From Bradyrhizobium sp. LLZ17 (GTDB taxonomy: Bacteria; Pseudomonadota; Alphaproteobacteria; Rhizobiales; Xanthobacteraceae): a stretch of 64,000 bases of DNA. The position numbers and the translations under genes are program-made. The stretch covers positions 868,001-932,000 of the forward strand of contig NZ_CP165734.1 of assembly GCF_041200145.1 (NCBI RefSeq), written 5' to 3'. Below the pieces are notes generated by a model, which saw nothing but the letters and a program-made list of their open reading frames with translations, was not told where the DNA came from and made no database searches. Shown in pieces: positions 31,185 through 39,143 of this stretch (positions are counted from its first letter, which is position 1; every line of letters begins with the position of its first letter).

Positions 31185-31760
31185 TTGGACAAGGCGCCGG
31201 ATGCGTTCCGAACCATCAGCGAAGTAGCGCAGGAACTCGACATTCCGCAGCACGTGCTGCGGTTCTGGGAGACACGATTCTCACAGATCAAGCCGATGAA
31301 GCGCAGCGGCGGCCGCCGCTACTACCGCCCCGACGACGTCGACCTGCTCAAGGGCATCCGCCGTCTCCTCTACGGCGAGGGCTACACCATCCGCGGGGTG
31401 CAGCGGATCCTCAAGGAACACGGCGTCAAATCGGTGCAGGGCTTGGCCGACAGCGCGGCCGCGGTCTCGTTCGGCGCGATCGAGGACGCCATCGGGGCGA
31501 GCCTGATGGAGCCCGAGGAGGAGACCGGCGTCCGCGGCAGCCGCGACACCGACGATGACGATTTCCAGGGCGAGGAGGCGGAAGGCATCGACTTCCGCTT
31601 CTCGGAGACCGATGACGAGGAAATCCTGACCACCTTCCGCAAGGGCGGCACCGCGGCGCCGGCGGGTCCCAGCGCGATCGACCGGGAGCGGCTGGGACGG
31701 GTGCTGAGCGACCTCGTCGCCTGCCGGGACATGCTCGATCTGGCGCTGAAGGACGGCTGA
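31185..31760 (+). CDS. MerR family transcriptional regulator
   Basis: A 191-residue regulator beginning with TTG 31185 after an AGAAGGA site. The N-terminal MerR helix-turn-helix reads [23 protein letters not shown] and continues [30 protein letters not shown]. The C-terminal half is very acidic (a DDDD run and EE pairs) and has no metal-binding Cys. It commonly follows ihfA in rhizobia; its target is unknown. Confidence 0.9.
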   Translation: MDKAPDAFRTISEVAQELDIPQHVLRFWETRFSQIKPMKRSGGRRYYRPDDVDLLKGIRRLLYGEGYTIRGVQRILKEHGVKSVQGLADSAAAVSFGAIEDAIGASLMEPEEETGVRGSRDTDDDDFQGEEAEGIDFRFSETDDEEILTTFRKGGTAAPAGPSAIDRERLGRVLSDLVACRDMLDLALKDG

Positions 31761-31870
31761 GGGGCGGTCCGCCGGCTTTGCGGGCGGTTCCGGGCACTAT
31801 CGGCGGAGACACCAAATTGGTGTGACCTCGCCTTGCGCAAAGCAGCGATCCTAGCTAATGGAACGACGTT

Positions 31871-31948
31871 CGGAGCGTGGCGCAGCCCGGTTAGCGCACT
31901 AGTCTGGGAGACTAGGGGTCGGAGGTTCAAATCCTCTCGCTCCGACCA
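31871..31948 (+). tRNA. tRNA-Pro (anticodon GGG)
   Basis: The acceptor stem CGGAGCG (31871-31877) pairs with CGCTCCG (31938-31944), followed by an encoded ACCA. The anticodon stem CTAGT/ACTAG encloses CTGGGAG with anticodon GGG, and the T-arm is GGAGGTTCAAATCCTC-like. Its 3' 45 bp are the integration site of the adjoining island, and the gene stays intact. Confidence 0.95.
31904..31948 (+). repeat. attL: 45-bp direct repeat in tRNA-Pro 3' end
   Basis: Bases 31904-31948, from the anticodon loop to the CCA end, recur exactly at 44010-44054. This is the standard footprint of tyrosine-integrase insertion into a tRNA gene. Confidence 0.92.
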
Positions 31949-31978
31949 AATTATCCAATAAAATCAGATCTGTTTCGA

Positions 31979-32007
31979 GGGCGGTTGTTTTCCATCAACC
32001 GCCCTTT
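31979..32007 (+). terminator. hairpin after tRNA-Pro
   Basis: GGCGGTTG-type stem (31979-31987) pairs with CAACCGCCC (31996-32004) and is followed by TTT. It probably ends tRNA-Pro transcription, and lies inside the island end. Confidence 0.6.
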
Positions 32008-32105
32008 GCCAAATCTTTGCCAATTCTGTTCGTCGAGTGTTCCCGATTGGCGTGCTGAAACAGCCACGGCGTCGAAATCTCTGATTCACGATAACGCTTT
32101 TTTCA

Positions 32106-32120
32106 ATCACGATATGTGAT
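32106..32120. promoter_or_regulatory. ATCAC-N5-GTGAT operator before hicA
   Basis: A perfect inverted repeat, ATCAC GATAT GTGAT, ends 16 bp before the hicA ATG. HicB antitoxins with a ribbon-helix-helix domain repress their own operons at such palindromes, so this is the probable autoregulatory site. Confidence 0.55.
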
Positions 32121-32135
32121 ATCGGATGTAGTACT

Positions 32136-32447
32136 ATGGATCGCAAGAAACTAGATCAGCTATGGAAGGACTTGAAGGCGGCGCGTCGCAGTCCGCAAAA
32201 GGCGAGTGCTCTAGAGGCTTTGGCAAGGGACGCGGGAAGGACGGTGCAAGCTGGAGGAAATCATCCGATGTGGAAAAGCGCTTTCGTCGCACATCGAGCG
32301 TTTCCGATAGGACGCCATGGGGGCAACCCAGACCTCTCTCCTCGCGTGCGGAAGGTAATACTCGACCACTTGGAGGCTGATGCCGCTGCGTGGGAGGACT
32401 GGCTCGATGAGAAGAATGCCGAGCCCGAAGAAGAGGGAGAAGAATGA
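32136..32447 (+). CDS. hicA: HicA-like type II toxin
   Basis: A 103-residue protein with a HicA-type double-stranded-RNA-binding-like core. GGNHPMWKSAFVAHRAF carries the catalytic His, followed by GRHGGNPDLSPRVRKVIL, matching the HicA pattern G(S/N)H...(I/V)P...G...LR.IL. It is longer than usual (about 60-80 residues) at both ends. The family cleaves mRNA. The stop overlaps the hicB start (ATGATG). Confidence 0.72.
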   Translation: MDRKKLDQLWKDLKAARRSPQKASALEALARDAGRTVQAGGNHPMWKSAFVAHRAFPIGRHGGNPDLSPRVRKVILDHLEADAAAWEDWLDEKNAEPEEEGEE

Positions 32448-33004
32448 TGGACGCACATGATTATTTGAAGCGGGCTTATGCCCGTATGGTGGTGCCAGAC
32501 GAGGATGGAAGTTATTTTGCCGAGATCGTCGAATTTCCGGGCTGCTTTGCCACGGGGCAATCAGCGGTCGATGCACTGTCAAATCTCGACGACGTTGCCG
32601 TTGATTGGATCAACACGGCAATTGCTCAGGGGCAAAATATCCCTGATCCGATGGATGCAGCCGATTACAGCGGGAAGCTGGTTCTGCGGATGCCAAAGGG
32701 ATTGCATAAGCGGGCTGCTCTTTGGGCAGAGCGCGAAGGCGTAAGCCTCAATCAGCTAATTACGACTTGCCTTGCTGAGGCCCTCGGTGAACGCGCGCGG
32801 CCAAGTCGCGTCGCGGCTGAGGTATCGCATTCTGGAGTCGCGTATCAAACGATCCGAGTCGCGACCGCCAGCGTGAGCATGCAGCAACCGCTGGGAAACC
32901 ATCTCGTGCTCAATCAGCTCTTTGCGGCGAATGGCTCGTCGGTTGCTAAACTTCCGATTGCAATTTGGCAGCATCAGCGAGACCAGGAACGACGGCATGG
33001 CTGA
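32444..33004 (+). CDS. hicB: HicB family antitoxin with ribbon-helix-helix domain
   Basis: A 186-residue antitoxin. Residues about 5-65 form the HicB partial RNase H-like fold (SYFAEIVEFPGCFATGQSAVDALSNL). Residues about 75-110 form an Arc/MetJ-type DNA-binding domain (GKLVLRMPKGLHKRAALWAEREGVSLNQLI). The last 70 residues are unassigned. It neutralises HicA and should repress the operon through the upstream palindrome. Confidence 0.85.
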   Translation: MMDAHDYLKRAYARMVVPDEDGSYFAEIVEFPGCFATGQSAVDALSNLDDVAVDWINTAIAQGQNIPDPMDAADYSGKLVLRMPKGLHKRAALWAEREGVSLNQLITTCLAEALGERARPSRVAAEVSHSGVAYQTIRVATASVSMQQPLGNHLVLNQLFAANGSSVAKLPIAIWQHQRDQERRHG

Positions 33005-33308
33005 GGTTAATTCAATTACCGTCCAGCAGAAAGAACTGGTCGAACTTCTTATCAAAAATGCGGGCGTGCATGAGGGGAAGTGGATGCTCTTAGTAAACTT
33101 CGGGTTCGGCGCGATGAACGGTGGACCGTCTCCCGACCAGATGATGCCCACTGCGGTAGTAGCCTTGCAAAGCATCGGTATCCAGAGAGCGGAAGAGGGC
33201 GCGCCTCCATCGATGGTGGTTGATGCAGCTCAGGTTAACCCTTCCGCTGATGGCAGGGAAAGCGCTGGCAAGGAGGCCCGCGCACCTAAGAAGCCTCGGA
33301 CGAAGTAG
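32997..33308 (+). CDS. hypothetical protein downstream of hicB
   Basis: A 103-residue soluble protein starting at ATG 32997, overlapping hicB by 8 bp. The first 75 residues look folded (VQQKELVELLIKNAGVHEGKW, NFGFGAMNGGPSPDQMMPT, VALQSIGIQRAEEGAPPSMVVDAA). The tail is Lys/Pro/Ala-rich. No family is recognised. The overlap makes it a likely third gene of the hicAB transcript. Confidence 0.6.
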   Translation: MAEVNSITVQQKELVELLIKNAGVHEGKWMLLVNFGFGAMNGGPSPDQMMPTAVVALQSIGIQRAEEGAPPSMVVDAAQVNPSADGRESAGKEARAPKKPRTK

Positions 33309-33379
33309 TGTCAGTGATGCTCGTCCTGGGCCGTTAGGATCCGACGCTACAGGCGGTTTACAGCTATGGGGCGGAAGCA

Positions 33380-34357
33380 GTGACCGATTTGATCGATTTC
33401 ATAAAGAGTGTGCCAGGTTTGGCGAAGGCCTTTACGGAACTGGTCGGTGATGTCGGGCGGCTGGGCTCTTCAATCGCAAAGCTTGGCACTACTAAGGTTG
33501 ATCAAGGCAGAAAAGCCATCGAAGATCAAACCAGTCGCGATAGCGCCCTCTCACATGCGAAAACCGAGAGCGACATCCGGATCGGCAACGCGCTCACTAA
33601 GGCCGCTGCCCAATATATTCAGGCCAACGCGATGGACTTGGGTGAGCGCGCCTTGGAACGCTGCGTACACTCCATGATCAAGCACCAGCTCAATCGAGAG
33701 AAGGTTGTCGTCACGACTGGCGAGATTTTGCGCCTTAATCCTCCAAAGACAACGGAAATGCCTTCCGAGGACTGGCTAAACGTTTTCGGGAAATATGCGG
33801 AGAATGCCAGTTCGGAAAAAATGAGAGACCACTGGGCGTATATTCTTTCAGGAGAAATTCGAAGGCCGGGATCGTTCTCCTTTGCGGCCCTTCATCTTGC
33901 CTCGATCATCGACACACGTATTGCGGAGAAAATCGAGAGATTCCGCCCTTGGTTGATCGGAAATTCGATCCCTTTGATTCCGGCGACGAAACAGGCGGGT
34001 GGTTACGACGACCTTTTGATCTTGGCTTCGATCGGCTTCCTCAATCTAGGGGGAGCTCACATCAGAATTGTTGAGGACGGAGCAGAGAAGGCCGAGTTCG
34101 AGCTGGAAGGTTGCAAGCTTCTGGTCACCCCTAAGCCACAGGTAAAGCTTGGCAATCAAGTCATGAGCAACGGCGTGTCGATTGCAGTTGCGGTTGTGGG
34201 ACCTGCTGGGGACGAATTGTTGAGCGTACTCCCTCCGGTTGCTCAAGATTCAAGGCTCCCAGAATTGCTAGTAGAAGATCTGCGGCCACTCTGCGCAGAC
34301 GTCGTGATAGTGTCGAATGACGAGAGTGAAATGGGGCCGCCGCCTACCGTCCTTTAG
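33380..34357 (+). CDS. DUF2806 domain protein
   Basis: A 325-residue soluble protein starting with GTG 33380. The region around residues 135-180 (LNVFGKYAENASSEKMRDHWAYILSGEIRRPGSFS) has the DUF2806 pattern, with W.ILxGEIxxPGSFS. The N-terminal 80 residues are polar and helical; the C-terminal 120 are mainly beta (LELEGCKLLVTP-like). Function unknown. It sits between hicAB and the convergent integrase, whose 3' end it overlaps by 14 bp, in the presumed cargo slot. Confidence 0.75.
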   Translation: MTDLIDFIKSVPGLAKAFTELVGDVGRLGSSIAKLGTTKVDQGRKAIEDQTSRDSALSHAKTESDIRIGNALTKAAAQYIQANAMDLGERALERCVHSMIKHQLNREKVVVTTGEILRLNPPKTTEMPSEDWLNVFGKYAENASSEKMRDHWAYILSGEIRRPGSFSFAALHLASIIDTRIAEKIERFRPWLIGNSIPLIPATKQAGGYDDLLILASIGFLNLGGAHIRIVEDGAEKAEFELEGCKLLVTPKPQVKLGNQVMSNGVSIAVAVVGPAGDELLSVLPPVAQDSRLPELLVEDLRPLCADVVIVSNDESEMGPPPTVL

Positions 34358-35399
34358 GCATCCTCTCCCGATATACCTCAAGTTTCGCAATCGCGTTCGC
34401 CGCCAGTACCCCGCGACGGGCTAGATAGGTGTCAATAATCCGCTGCGCCTTGTCCACGGTCCAAGTCAGCGCCTCGGCTATCTCGGGCGCCGTAGCGCCG
34501 GCCTCGGCAAGCAGTGTTGCGGCGGTGCCGCGATTGTCATGAAAATTGAGGTCTCCGGCCCCAACAGCGTCCGCGTCCTCGCGCCAGTGCTCATTGAAAT
34601 AGCGGCGCTGGTAGGCCTTCCCGCTCGGGGTGAGCATCACAAGCGCGCCGATGCGCGGAAGGCTATCCAAATGCTCCCGCAGCTCGCGCGTTGCTGGTAT
34701 CCATAGCCACTTCTTCCCTTTGCTTGACCGGATCTGAACGCGCTGGCCGTCGTAGCGGGTCCAGGCGAATTCGCGGATATCCTTCGCCCGCATAGCCGTG
34801 TTGCGAACCAGGATCATGGCCGTTTTCATCGCAAGGCGCGCGGTGCTGATGAATTGCTGTTGCAGCTCGGGCGGCCATACCTTGTCGGCCCGCTCGCTCT
34901 TGTAGAGCCGTTCAAACGACGGGATGGGGTGGAATTTGATGCGGCGCTTTTCCTTCGCGAAGCTCAGAACGCGGCAAAGCGCCGACATGAGATTGTCGGC
35001 GGAGCGGTGCGAGGTCTTGCCCAACTCCTGATGCCATGCGAGCGCGTCCGCTGCGAAGGCGTCCGCGTCGTCTTGGTTGTTGAAAGTCTCCTCGGGGACG
35101 GTGCCCCAGCGCTGTTCGACCCGCTTTAACTTCCAGGGATACTGCTTCCGCACCTCATCGCTGAGTGAGGCGAAGGTCTCGGAAGTATCAAAAAACCGTA
35201 CCAGGTCGGTCAGGGTCCTTTGGCCAGCCCGCCGCTTCTTCTTCTCGGCTTCGGCGAAGCTCTCGACCAAGCGCGTTTCGTCCAACGGCGCGCCGGTGGT
35301 TCGGTGATAGAGGTAAATCTTCACTGAACCGTCTGCCATTTTCATGGCAACCCGCTTGACGCCTTTGATCTTAAGCGGCTTTCGTTTTAGTCGTGGCAT
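34344..35399 (-). CDS. int: tyrosine recombinase/phage integrase
   Basis: A 351-residue site-specific recombinase. The catalytic C-terminal domain (about 170-340) shows the first Arg in NTAMRAKDIREF, HxxR as FHDNRGTAATLL, Trp in place of the second His in ALTWTVDKAQ, and the nucleophile Tyr in IIDTYLARRG. The N-terminus is an Arm/SAM-like DNA-binding region. It presumably inserted the island into tRNA-Pro. It overlaps the excisionase-like gene at its 5' end by 29 bp. Confidence 0.92.
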   Translation of the reverse strand: MPRLKRKPLKIKGVKRVAMKMADGSVKIYLYHRTTGAPLDETRLVESFAEAEKKKRRAGQRTLTDLVRFFDTSETFASLSDEVRKQYPWKLKRVEQRWGTVPEETFNNQDDADAFAADALAWHQELGKTSHRSADNLMSALCRVLSFAKEKRRIKFHPIPSFERLYKSERADKVWPPELQQQFISTARLAMKTAMILVRNTAMRAKDIREFAWTRYDGQRVQIRSSKGKKWLWIPATRELREHLDSLPRIGALVMLTPSGKAYQRRYFNEHWREDADAVGAGDLNFHDNRGTAATLLAEAGATAPEIAEALTWTVDKAQRIIDTYLARRGVLAANAIAKLEVYRERMPKGR

Positions 35400-35619
35400 C
35401 CTGGCCGGCTTTCCAACGCTGATACGGCGACAAGTCGGACGATTCTGTCACAATGCCCGACGCAAGGTCTAGTGCCCGGTCGATCGCCTTCCGGTCCCAC
35501 CGATTGGTGCCGGGGATCGCATCCGGGACAATGCCCTTCGCCCGCCACTGATCGAAGGCGGCGAGGGTCTTGCAGCCGCAATATTCTGCGGCCTCCTGCT
35601 TCGTCAAAACGCGATTCAC
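35371..35619 (-). CDS. excisionase/AlpA-like helix-turn-helix protein
   Basis: An 82-residue protein. Residues 3-40 (RVLTKQEAAEYCGCKTLAAFDQWRAKGIVPDAI) read as a MerR/AlpA-type winged helix like those of excisionases, and GTNRWDRKAIDRALD completes the fold. It lies directly upstream of, and overlaps, the integrase, as recombination directionality factors often do. Confidence 0.7.
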   Translation of the reverse strand: MNRVLTKQEAAEYCGCKTLAAFDQWRAKGIVPDAIPGTNRWDRKAIDRALDLASGIVTESSDLSPYQRWKAGQDATTKTKAA

Positions 35620-35622
35620 GGC

Positions 35623-36021
35623 CTAGAAACCCCTCCACTTCTCGATTGGCGATGACGCGCGGCGCTGCTCTGGCACCTTCTCGAAACCGCGGCTCTTGAT
35701 CTTCTGCCGCGGCTTCGTGAGGCCAAGATGCGCCGCGCGCTTGCGGTACACGCGCGATTTCTCGGCGACGTCCTGGGCGGTCTTTTCCTTGTGCGGCTTG
35801 CCTCTCAGGATCGGCGCCATGTTGCCTTCGCGGTTCTCTCCGCCGTTGATGAGCGCGATCACATGGTCAACATCCCAATGATCTCCGGGCCGGATTGTGA
35901 TTCCGGACCAATGGCACTTTCCCTTGTAGCGCTCGAAAATGCGCAGCCGCACATGCGGCGGCGGCCTGGTGTCCGGCGTCTTGCCGATCCACTCCTTGGT
36001 GCTGCGCGCGGTCTCGGTCAT
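35623..36021 (-). CDS. HNH endonuclease-like protein
   Basis: A 132-residue protein with an HNH fold: KGKCHWSGITIRPGDHWDVDHV carries the first His pair, followed by NGGENREGNMAPILRGKPHKEKTAQD (Asn, final His). The C-terminus is basic. Start 36021 overlaps the ninB stop (ATGA). Such enzymes in phages nick or cut DNA during packaging or recombination. Confidence 0.78.
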   Translation of the reverse strand: MTETARSTKEWIGKTPDTRPPPHVRLRIFERYKGKCHWSGITIRPGDHWDVDHVIALINGGENREGNMAPILRGKPHKEKTAQDVAEKSRVYRKRAAHLGLTKPRQKIKSRGFEKVPEQRRASSPIEKWRGF

Positions 36022-36431
36022 GAGCCTTGCTCCTGGCTCTCGCGCATCTTCGGATCGTTCCACTGGATTCCGTGCTCGGCGCCGAACGCGAACATGGACT
36101 CGATGAGGTCCGACATTTCCTTGATTGAAAGGTCGGAACTCGATTGGCCGTAGGGGATGAACTTCCCGTCAAGCGATGGGATGAACTGCGCCTCTCGCCC
36201 TAGCTCGTGCAGGAAAATCACCTTCCATTGATCGGTGGTCCACTTCCGGCCGTTCAACGTCGCTTGCGTCGCAATGTCGGTCAGCATCGCCCACATGCGA
36301 TCGGACTGCTCGACGGTGCGCTGTGGTCCCTTGAAGTCCAGGCGCGTATGGGGCGGCGCCTGCTCGATCCAGCGGTGCGCCTTCTGGCGCATCCCCGGAT
36401 TGCTCAAGACGATCTGCGCCCGGTCGGTCAT
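36018..36431 (-). CDS. NinB-like recombination protein
   Basis: A 137-residue protein resembling phage lambda NinB (Orf), a recombination mediator that loads onto SSB-coated DNA: LDFKGPQRTVEQSDRMWAML and then KWTTDQWKVIFLHELGREA are typical. It is coupled by ATGA overlaps both to the exonuclease upstream and to the HNH gene downstream, forming a recombination module. Confidence 0.8.
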   Translation of the reverse strand: MTDRAQIVLSNPGMRQKAHRWIEQAPPHTRLDFKGPQRTVEQSDRMWAMLTDIATQATLNGRKWTTDQWKVIFLHELGREAQFIPSLDGKFIPYGQSSSDLSIKEMSDLIESMFAFGAEHGIQWNDPKMRESQEQGS

Positions 36432-37036
36432 GCGGCCACCGCTTCGCCCCGCCGGCGGATTTCCGCCACAACGGCGTCAAGCTCGTTATTGAAGCGATTG
36501 ACTTCGGTGGCGAGCGCCTGGATATAGTTTTCGTCGCGATAGGCGCGCTTCGTGAACAGCGGAACGCCGCGATAGTAGACGGCCAAATCCCACCATTCGC
36601 GCTTCGTGACCCAAAGCGTTCCCTGCACCTGGGCGACATGCTCGGACGGGAATTGATCCTTCAAAATCGCTTCGATCAGAAGGTGCGGCAGCTTCGTCTT
36701 GATCTCCAACCCACCGACGTCGCCAATGAGCAGATCCGGCGAGCAACCGGCGCGGCCGTTGCGCACGAAACCGACACGGCGCAACTCGGCGCCGGTCTGG
36801 AAGGTGTAGAGGTCGCGCGCTTCGTCCTCCATCGCGTGGCCGCGCTCGGTGTGCTCGTTAGAAAAGCTCTCCATCGGCTCGCCGGTGATGATCTCGCCGG
36901 CGAGTTTCAGCATGTAGGTCCGCCGCGTCTTGCCTTCGCCCTTCGCGAGCAACTGGCCAAAGGCGGAGGCGGTTGGAATGCCCATCCGCGCGCGGAGCCA
37001 TTCGGGCGAGTTCTGTTCAACTTCGAAAATCTGCAC
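36428..37036 (-). CDS. YqaJ-type viral recombinase/exonuclease
   Basis: A 202-residue PD-(D/E)XK nuclease of the YqaJ/lambda-exonuclease family. It begins QNSPEWLRARMGIPTASAFG, has HTERGHAMEDEARDLY, and holds the active-site residues in CSPDLLIG and GGLEIKTKLP (D...ExK). It degrades double-stranded DNA ends for single-strand annealing with partner proteins. No RecT/Bet gene is visible nearby; NinB follows. Confidence 0.85.
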   Translation of the reverse strand: MQIFEVEQNSPEWLRARMGIPTASAFGQLLAKGEGKTRRTYMLKLAGEIITGEPMESFSNEHTERGHAMEDEARDLYTFQTGAELRRVGFVRNGRAGCSPDLLIGDVGGLEIKTKLPHLLIEAILKDQFPSEHVAQVQGTLWVTKREWWDLAVYYRGVPLFTKRAYRDENYIQALATEVNRFNNELDAVVAEIRRRGEAVAA

Positions 37037-37048
37037 TGTCCTGGTCCC

Positions 37049-37195
37049 TTACTTGCCGGCGAGCATGTCGGCATACATGTGAGCGGCGAGGGCGAGCCCG
37101 GCGGCGCATCCAAGCCAAAGAGGATTGATCGGATCAACGGGCGCCTCAGTAGTTGACGGCGACGTGAGGGATTCGGCCGTCGGTGAGGGCGGCAA
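37049..37195 (-). CDS. possible small membrane protein
   Basis: A short frame (48 codons from TTG 37195) ends PVDPINPLWLGCAAGLALAAHMYADMLAGK. The hydrophobic stretch could be one membrane span. It overlaps the 3' end of the coiled-coil gene and fills the gap to the exonuclease. The start codon and ribosome site are weak. Confidence 0.25.
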   Translation of the reverse strand: MPPSPTAESLTSPSTTEAPVDPINPLWLGCAAGLALAAHMYADMLAGK

Positions 37196-37583
37196 CGATC
37201 TCGTTGGCGTGGTCTTGGGTCGCGCCGGTCGCGGCGATCAGGGCCGCGGTGATCTCGGCGTGAACCTTCTCGCGGCGCCGCTTGCTCTCGGCGCGCTTCT
37301 TCTCGGCGGCGGCCTGCGCTGCCTCCTGGGCGGCAACCCGTTGGCGCTCCTGCTCGACGGCGCGGGCGGCGGCTTCCTCTGCCTGGCGCTTCGCGCGCTC
37401 CTCCTGCTCGGCCTTCCAGGCTGCAAGCTGTTCTTGCCGGGCCTTCTCCTCCGCCTCGCGGCGTGCCTGCTCGGCCTGCTCGCGCTCGACCTTCTCGGCC
37501 GCGAAGATCGAGCACCAATTGCCCCGTGACGAGAAGCTGGCAACTGAGATTGCCGACGTTCTCGCAATGATCGGCTGAGCCAT
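37146..37583 (-). CDS. phage-type coiled-coil protein
   Basis: A 145-residue protein from ATG 37583, behind GAGGAAG. The centre (about 35-105) is an Ala/Glu/Arg/Gln-rich coiled coil (VEREQAEQARREAEEKARQ ...). The last 40 residues (IAATGATQDHANEIVAALTDGRIPHVAVNY) match the closing domain seen in many phage early-region proteins, though no name is certain. It is first in the leftward recombination operon. Confidence 0.65.
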   Translation of the reverse strand: MAQPIIARTSAISVASFSSRGNWCSIFAAEKVEREQAEQARREAEEKARQEQLAAWKAEQEERAKRQAEEAAARAVEQERQRVAAQEAAQAAAEKKRAESKRRREKVHAEITAALIAATGATQDHANEIVAALTDGRIPHVAVNY

Positions 37584-37827
37584 GACGGGGCTTCCTCTGT
37601 TCGATTTCACAGACCGTAGCGTCGCGACAGCTGCGCGTGATGACGGGAAGGCGAGCGCGAAAGAACGGCGGATCACTGAGCGCAAGTTTGCGAAAATCGG
37701 TTGGCAAGTCGGGAACAAGCCCGGTCAACACCGTTGCCCATCCTGCGTCTCTGCTGCTCTCAATCGTTCAACGTCGAATCAGCGCGCGATTGGGGGACAG
37801 GATGCAAGAGCCGCAAGTTTCGTTTAA
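37582..37827 (+). CDS. small protein with CPxC motif
   Basis: An 81-residue frame starting at ATG 37582, on the same CATG as the divergent coiled-coil gene. The middle, ITERKFAKIGWQVGNKPGQHRCPSC, looks like a conserved zinc-binding segment of phage-associated small proteins; the tail seems degenerate. No ribosome site is seen. It overlaps the NusG-like start by 26 bp and may be a truncated gene. Confidence 0.4.
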   Translation: MTGLPLFDFTDRSVATAARDDGKASAKERRITERKFAKIGWQVGNKPGQHRCPSCVSAALNRSTSNQRAIGGQDARAASFV

Positions 37828-38368
37828 CGGTCCGCAGTGGTTTTGCCTGGTCGTTGATCCAGGCTGTCACCGTCAAATCGAAAGCGCGCTCGCCATGCTC
37901 GGCTATCGGCCGTTCTCGCCGAAAGTCAAACGCTGGATCAGCCATGCGCGCGTTAAGAAGGTGGCCGAACGTCCTTTGCTCGGCCGCTACCTGTTCGTTG
38001 AGATCGATTATCCTCGGCAGTCGTTCGCTCCGATCATGGAGCAACGCGCCGTGCAATATGCGATCTCGGTTGCCGGCGTGCCCTGGCCGATGCCTCGGCC
38101 GGACGTTGAAGCGCTGTTGCATCGCTACATGGCCGGCGAATTCGATGAGGTCGCCTACGGCCCCGTTCCGGTCGGCGCTCGGGTGGCGATCGTCCAAGGC
38201 CAGTTCGAAAACTGGCTCGCGACCGTAACCGGGCAAGAGCGCGGCGGAAAGCTGACGTTGAAGCTTCTCGGCCGCAACGTCCAAGTTAGCCGGGTGTCCC
38301 CGCATGATGTGCGGCCGGCCTTTGGCTTTGATCTCGATCGGCAGAATCCGGATGAGGTGGCCGCTTGA
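37802..38368 (+). CDS. NusG-like (NGN-KOW) transcription factor
   Basis: A 188-residue protein. Residues about 10-100 follow the NusG N-terminal (NGN) pattern (WFCLVVDPGCHRQIESALAMLGY, then a LLGRYLFVEIDY segment). Residues about 120-170 form a KOW domain (VPVGARVAIVQGQFENWLATVTG). NusG paralogues such as RfaH or phage factors control elongation of particular operons, so this one probably acts as an antiterminator for island genes, which is inference. Confidence 0.72.
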   Translation: MQEPQVSFNGPQWFCLVVDPGCHRQIESALAMLGYRPFSPKVKRWISHARVKKVAERPLLGRYLFVEIDYPRQSFAPIMEQRAVQYAISVAGVPWPMPRPDVEALLHRYMAGEFDEVAYGPVPVGARVAIVQGQFENWLATVTGQERGGKLTLKLLGRNVQVSRVSPHDVRPAFGFDLDRQNPDEVAA

Positions 38369-38531
38369 CTGGCACCGCGACTGCCTGGCGCGGGGCGGCT
38401 CGATGAGGTCCGCGCGGGCCATTAGCCTCCGGCGGAAATCGTGCGCAGAGTTCTACCTTTGATGCAAATTTTCGAATTCCTGGTGGTGGGCGCTCGATGT
38501 GCGCAGCGCGAGCGCCCTTGGCGTGGACCTC

Positions 38532-39035
38532 TTAAGGAGTGACAGAAGATGTCACCATTTGCCGGTGGCCGAGATCGTCAGCTATTTTTGGCAACATATT
38601 ATTCAGGTACGTCACTCGAGCTGCAATCGGACTCTCCTTTACCAAGAAATGGAAGCTGTCTTTTTCTCCAGCAAACATATGGGTATCATTGAATGCCCAG
38701 ATTTCTGATGACGGTTTCGTTGGTGGATTCCAGCTAATAGTAAAGCCGGGAATGTTTTTAACGCCCTTAAAAGGCGGCTTTGAATCGGAGAACGATATAT
38801 TTTTTGCGAACTTCATCGTCCCAACAATTTCAAATCCTTTACCCACTCTGACGGCGTGTATGGTTTCGTCCTGAAACCAAATTAGCCAAGTGATCGCCAG
38901 GTGGAGCGAAAGTTGTCCCGGATTGTCAAGCCCATAAGCTTTGGTGATATCGCATACTACTGGACAATAAACCCCCTTATACTTGGCAAACTGGCCAGAG
39001 TTTTCCTTTTCTGCGCGATTAAAAAAAACAACCAT
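38532..39035 (-). CDS. hypothetical protein downstream of the caspase-like gene
   Basis: A 167-residue protein, probably cytoplasmic (no signal peptide), with several aromatic-rich segments (VVFFNRAEKENSGQF, ITWLIWFQDETIHAVRVGKGFEIVG, IPGFTISWNPPTKPSSEIW). No family is recognised. ATG 39035 is 11 bp after the stop that the caspase-like gene would have without the IS, so the two genes formed an operon. A GTG four codons upstream is an alternative start. Confidence 0.55.
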   Translation of the reverse strand: MVVFFNRAEKENSGQFAKYKGVYCPVVCDITKAYGLDNPGQLSLHLAITWLIWFQDETIHAVRVGKGFEIVGTMKFAKNISFSDSKPPFKGVKNIPGFTISWNPPTKPSSEIWAFNDTHMFAGEKDSFHFLVKESPIAARVTYLNNMLPKIADDLGHRQMVTSSVTP

Positions 39036-39143
39036 TCTGTCGATCACATCATGATAGAGCCGGCTCCGCAAATCTGAACGGGTCGATAAGTGGAGTTTCT
39101 GCCTGACAGCGGGCACGCTGATGCCTGCGAATCAGGAGCGACG

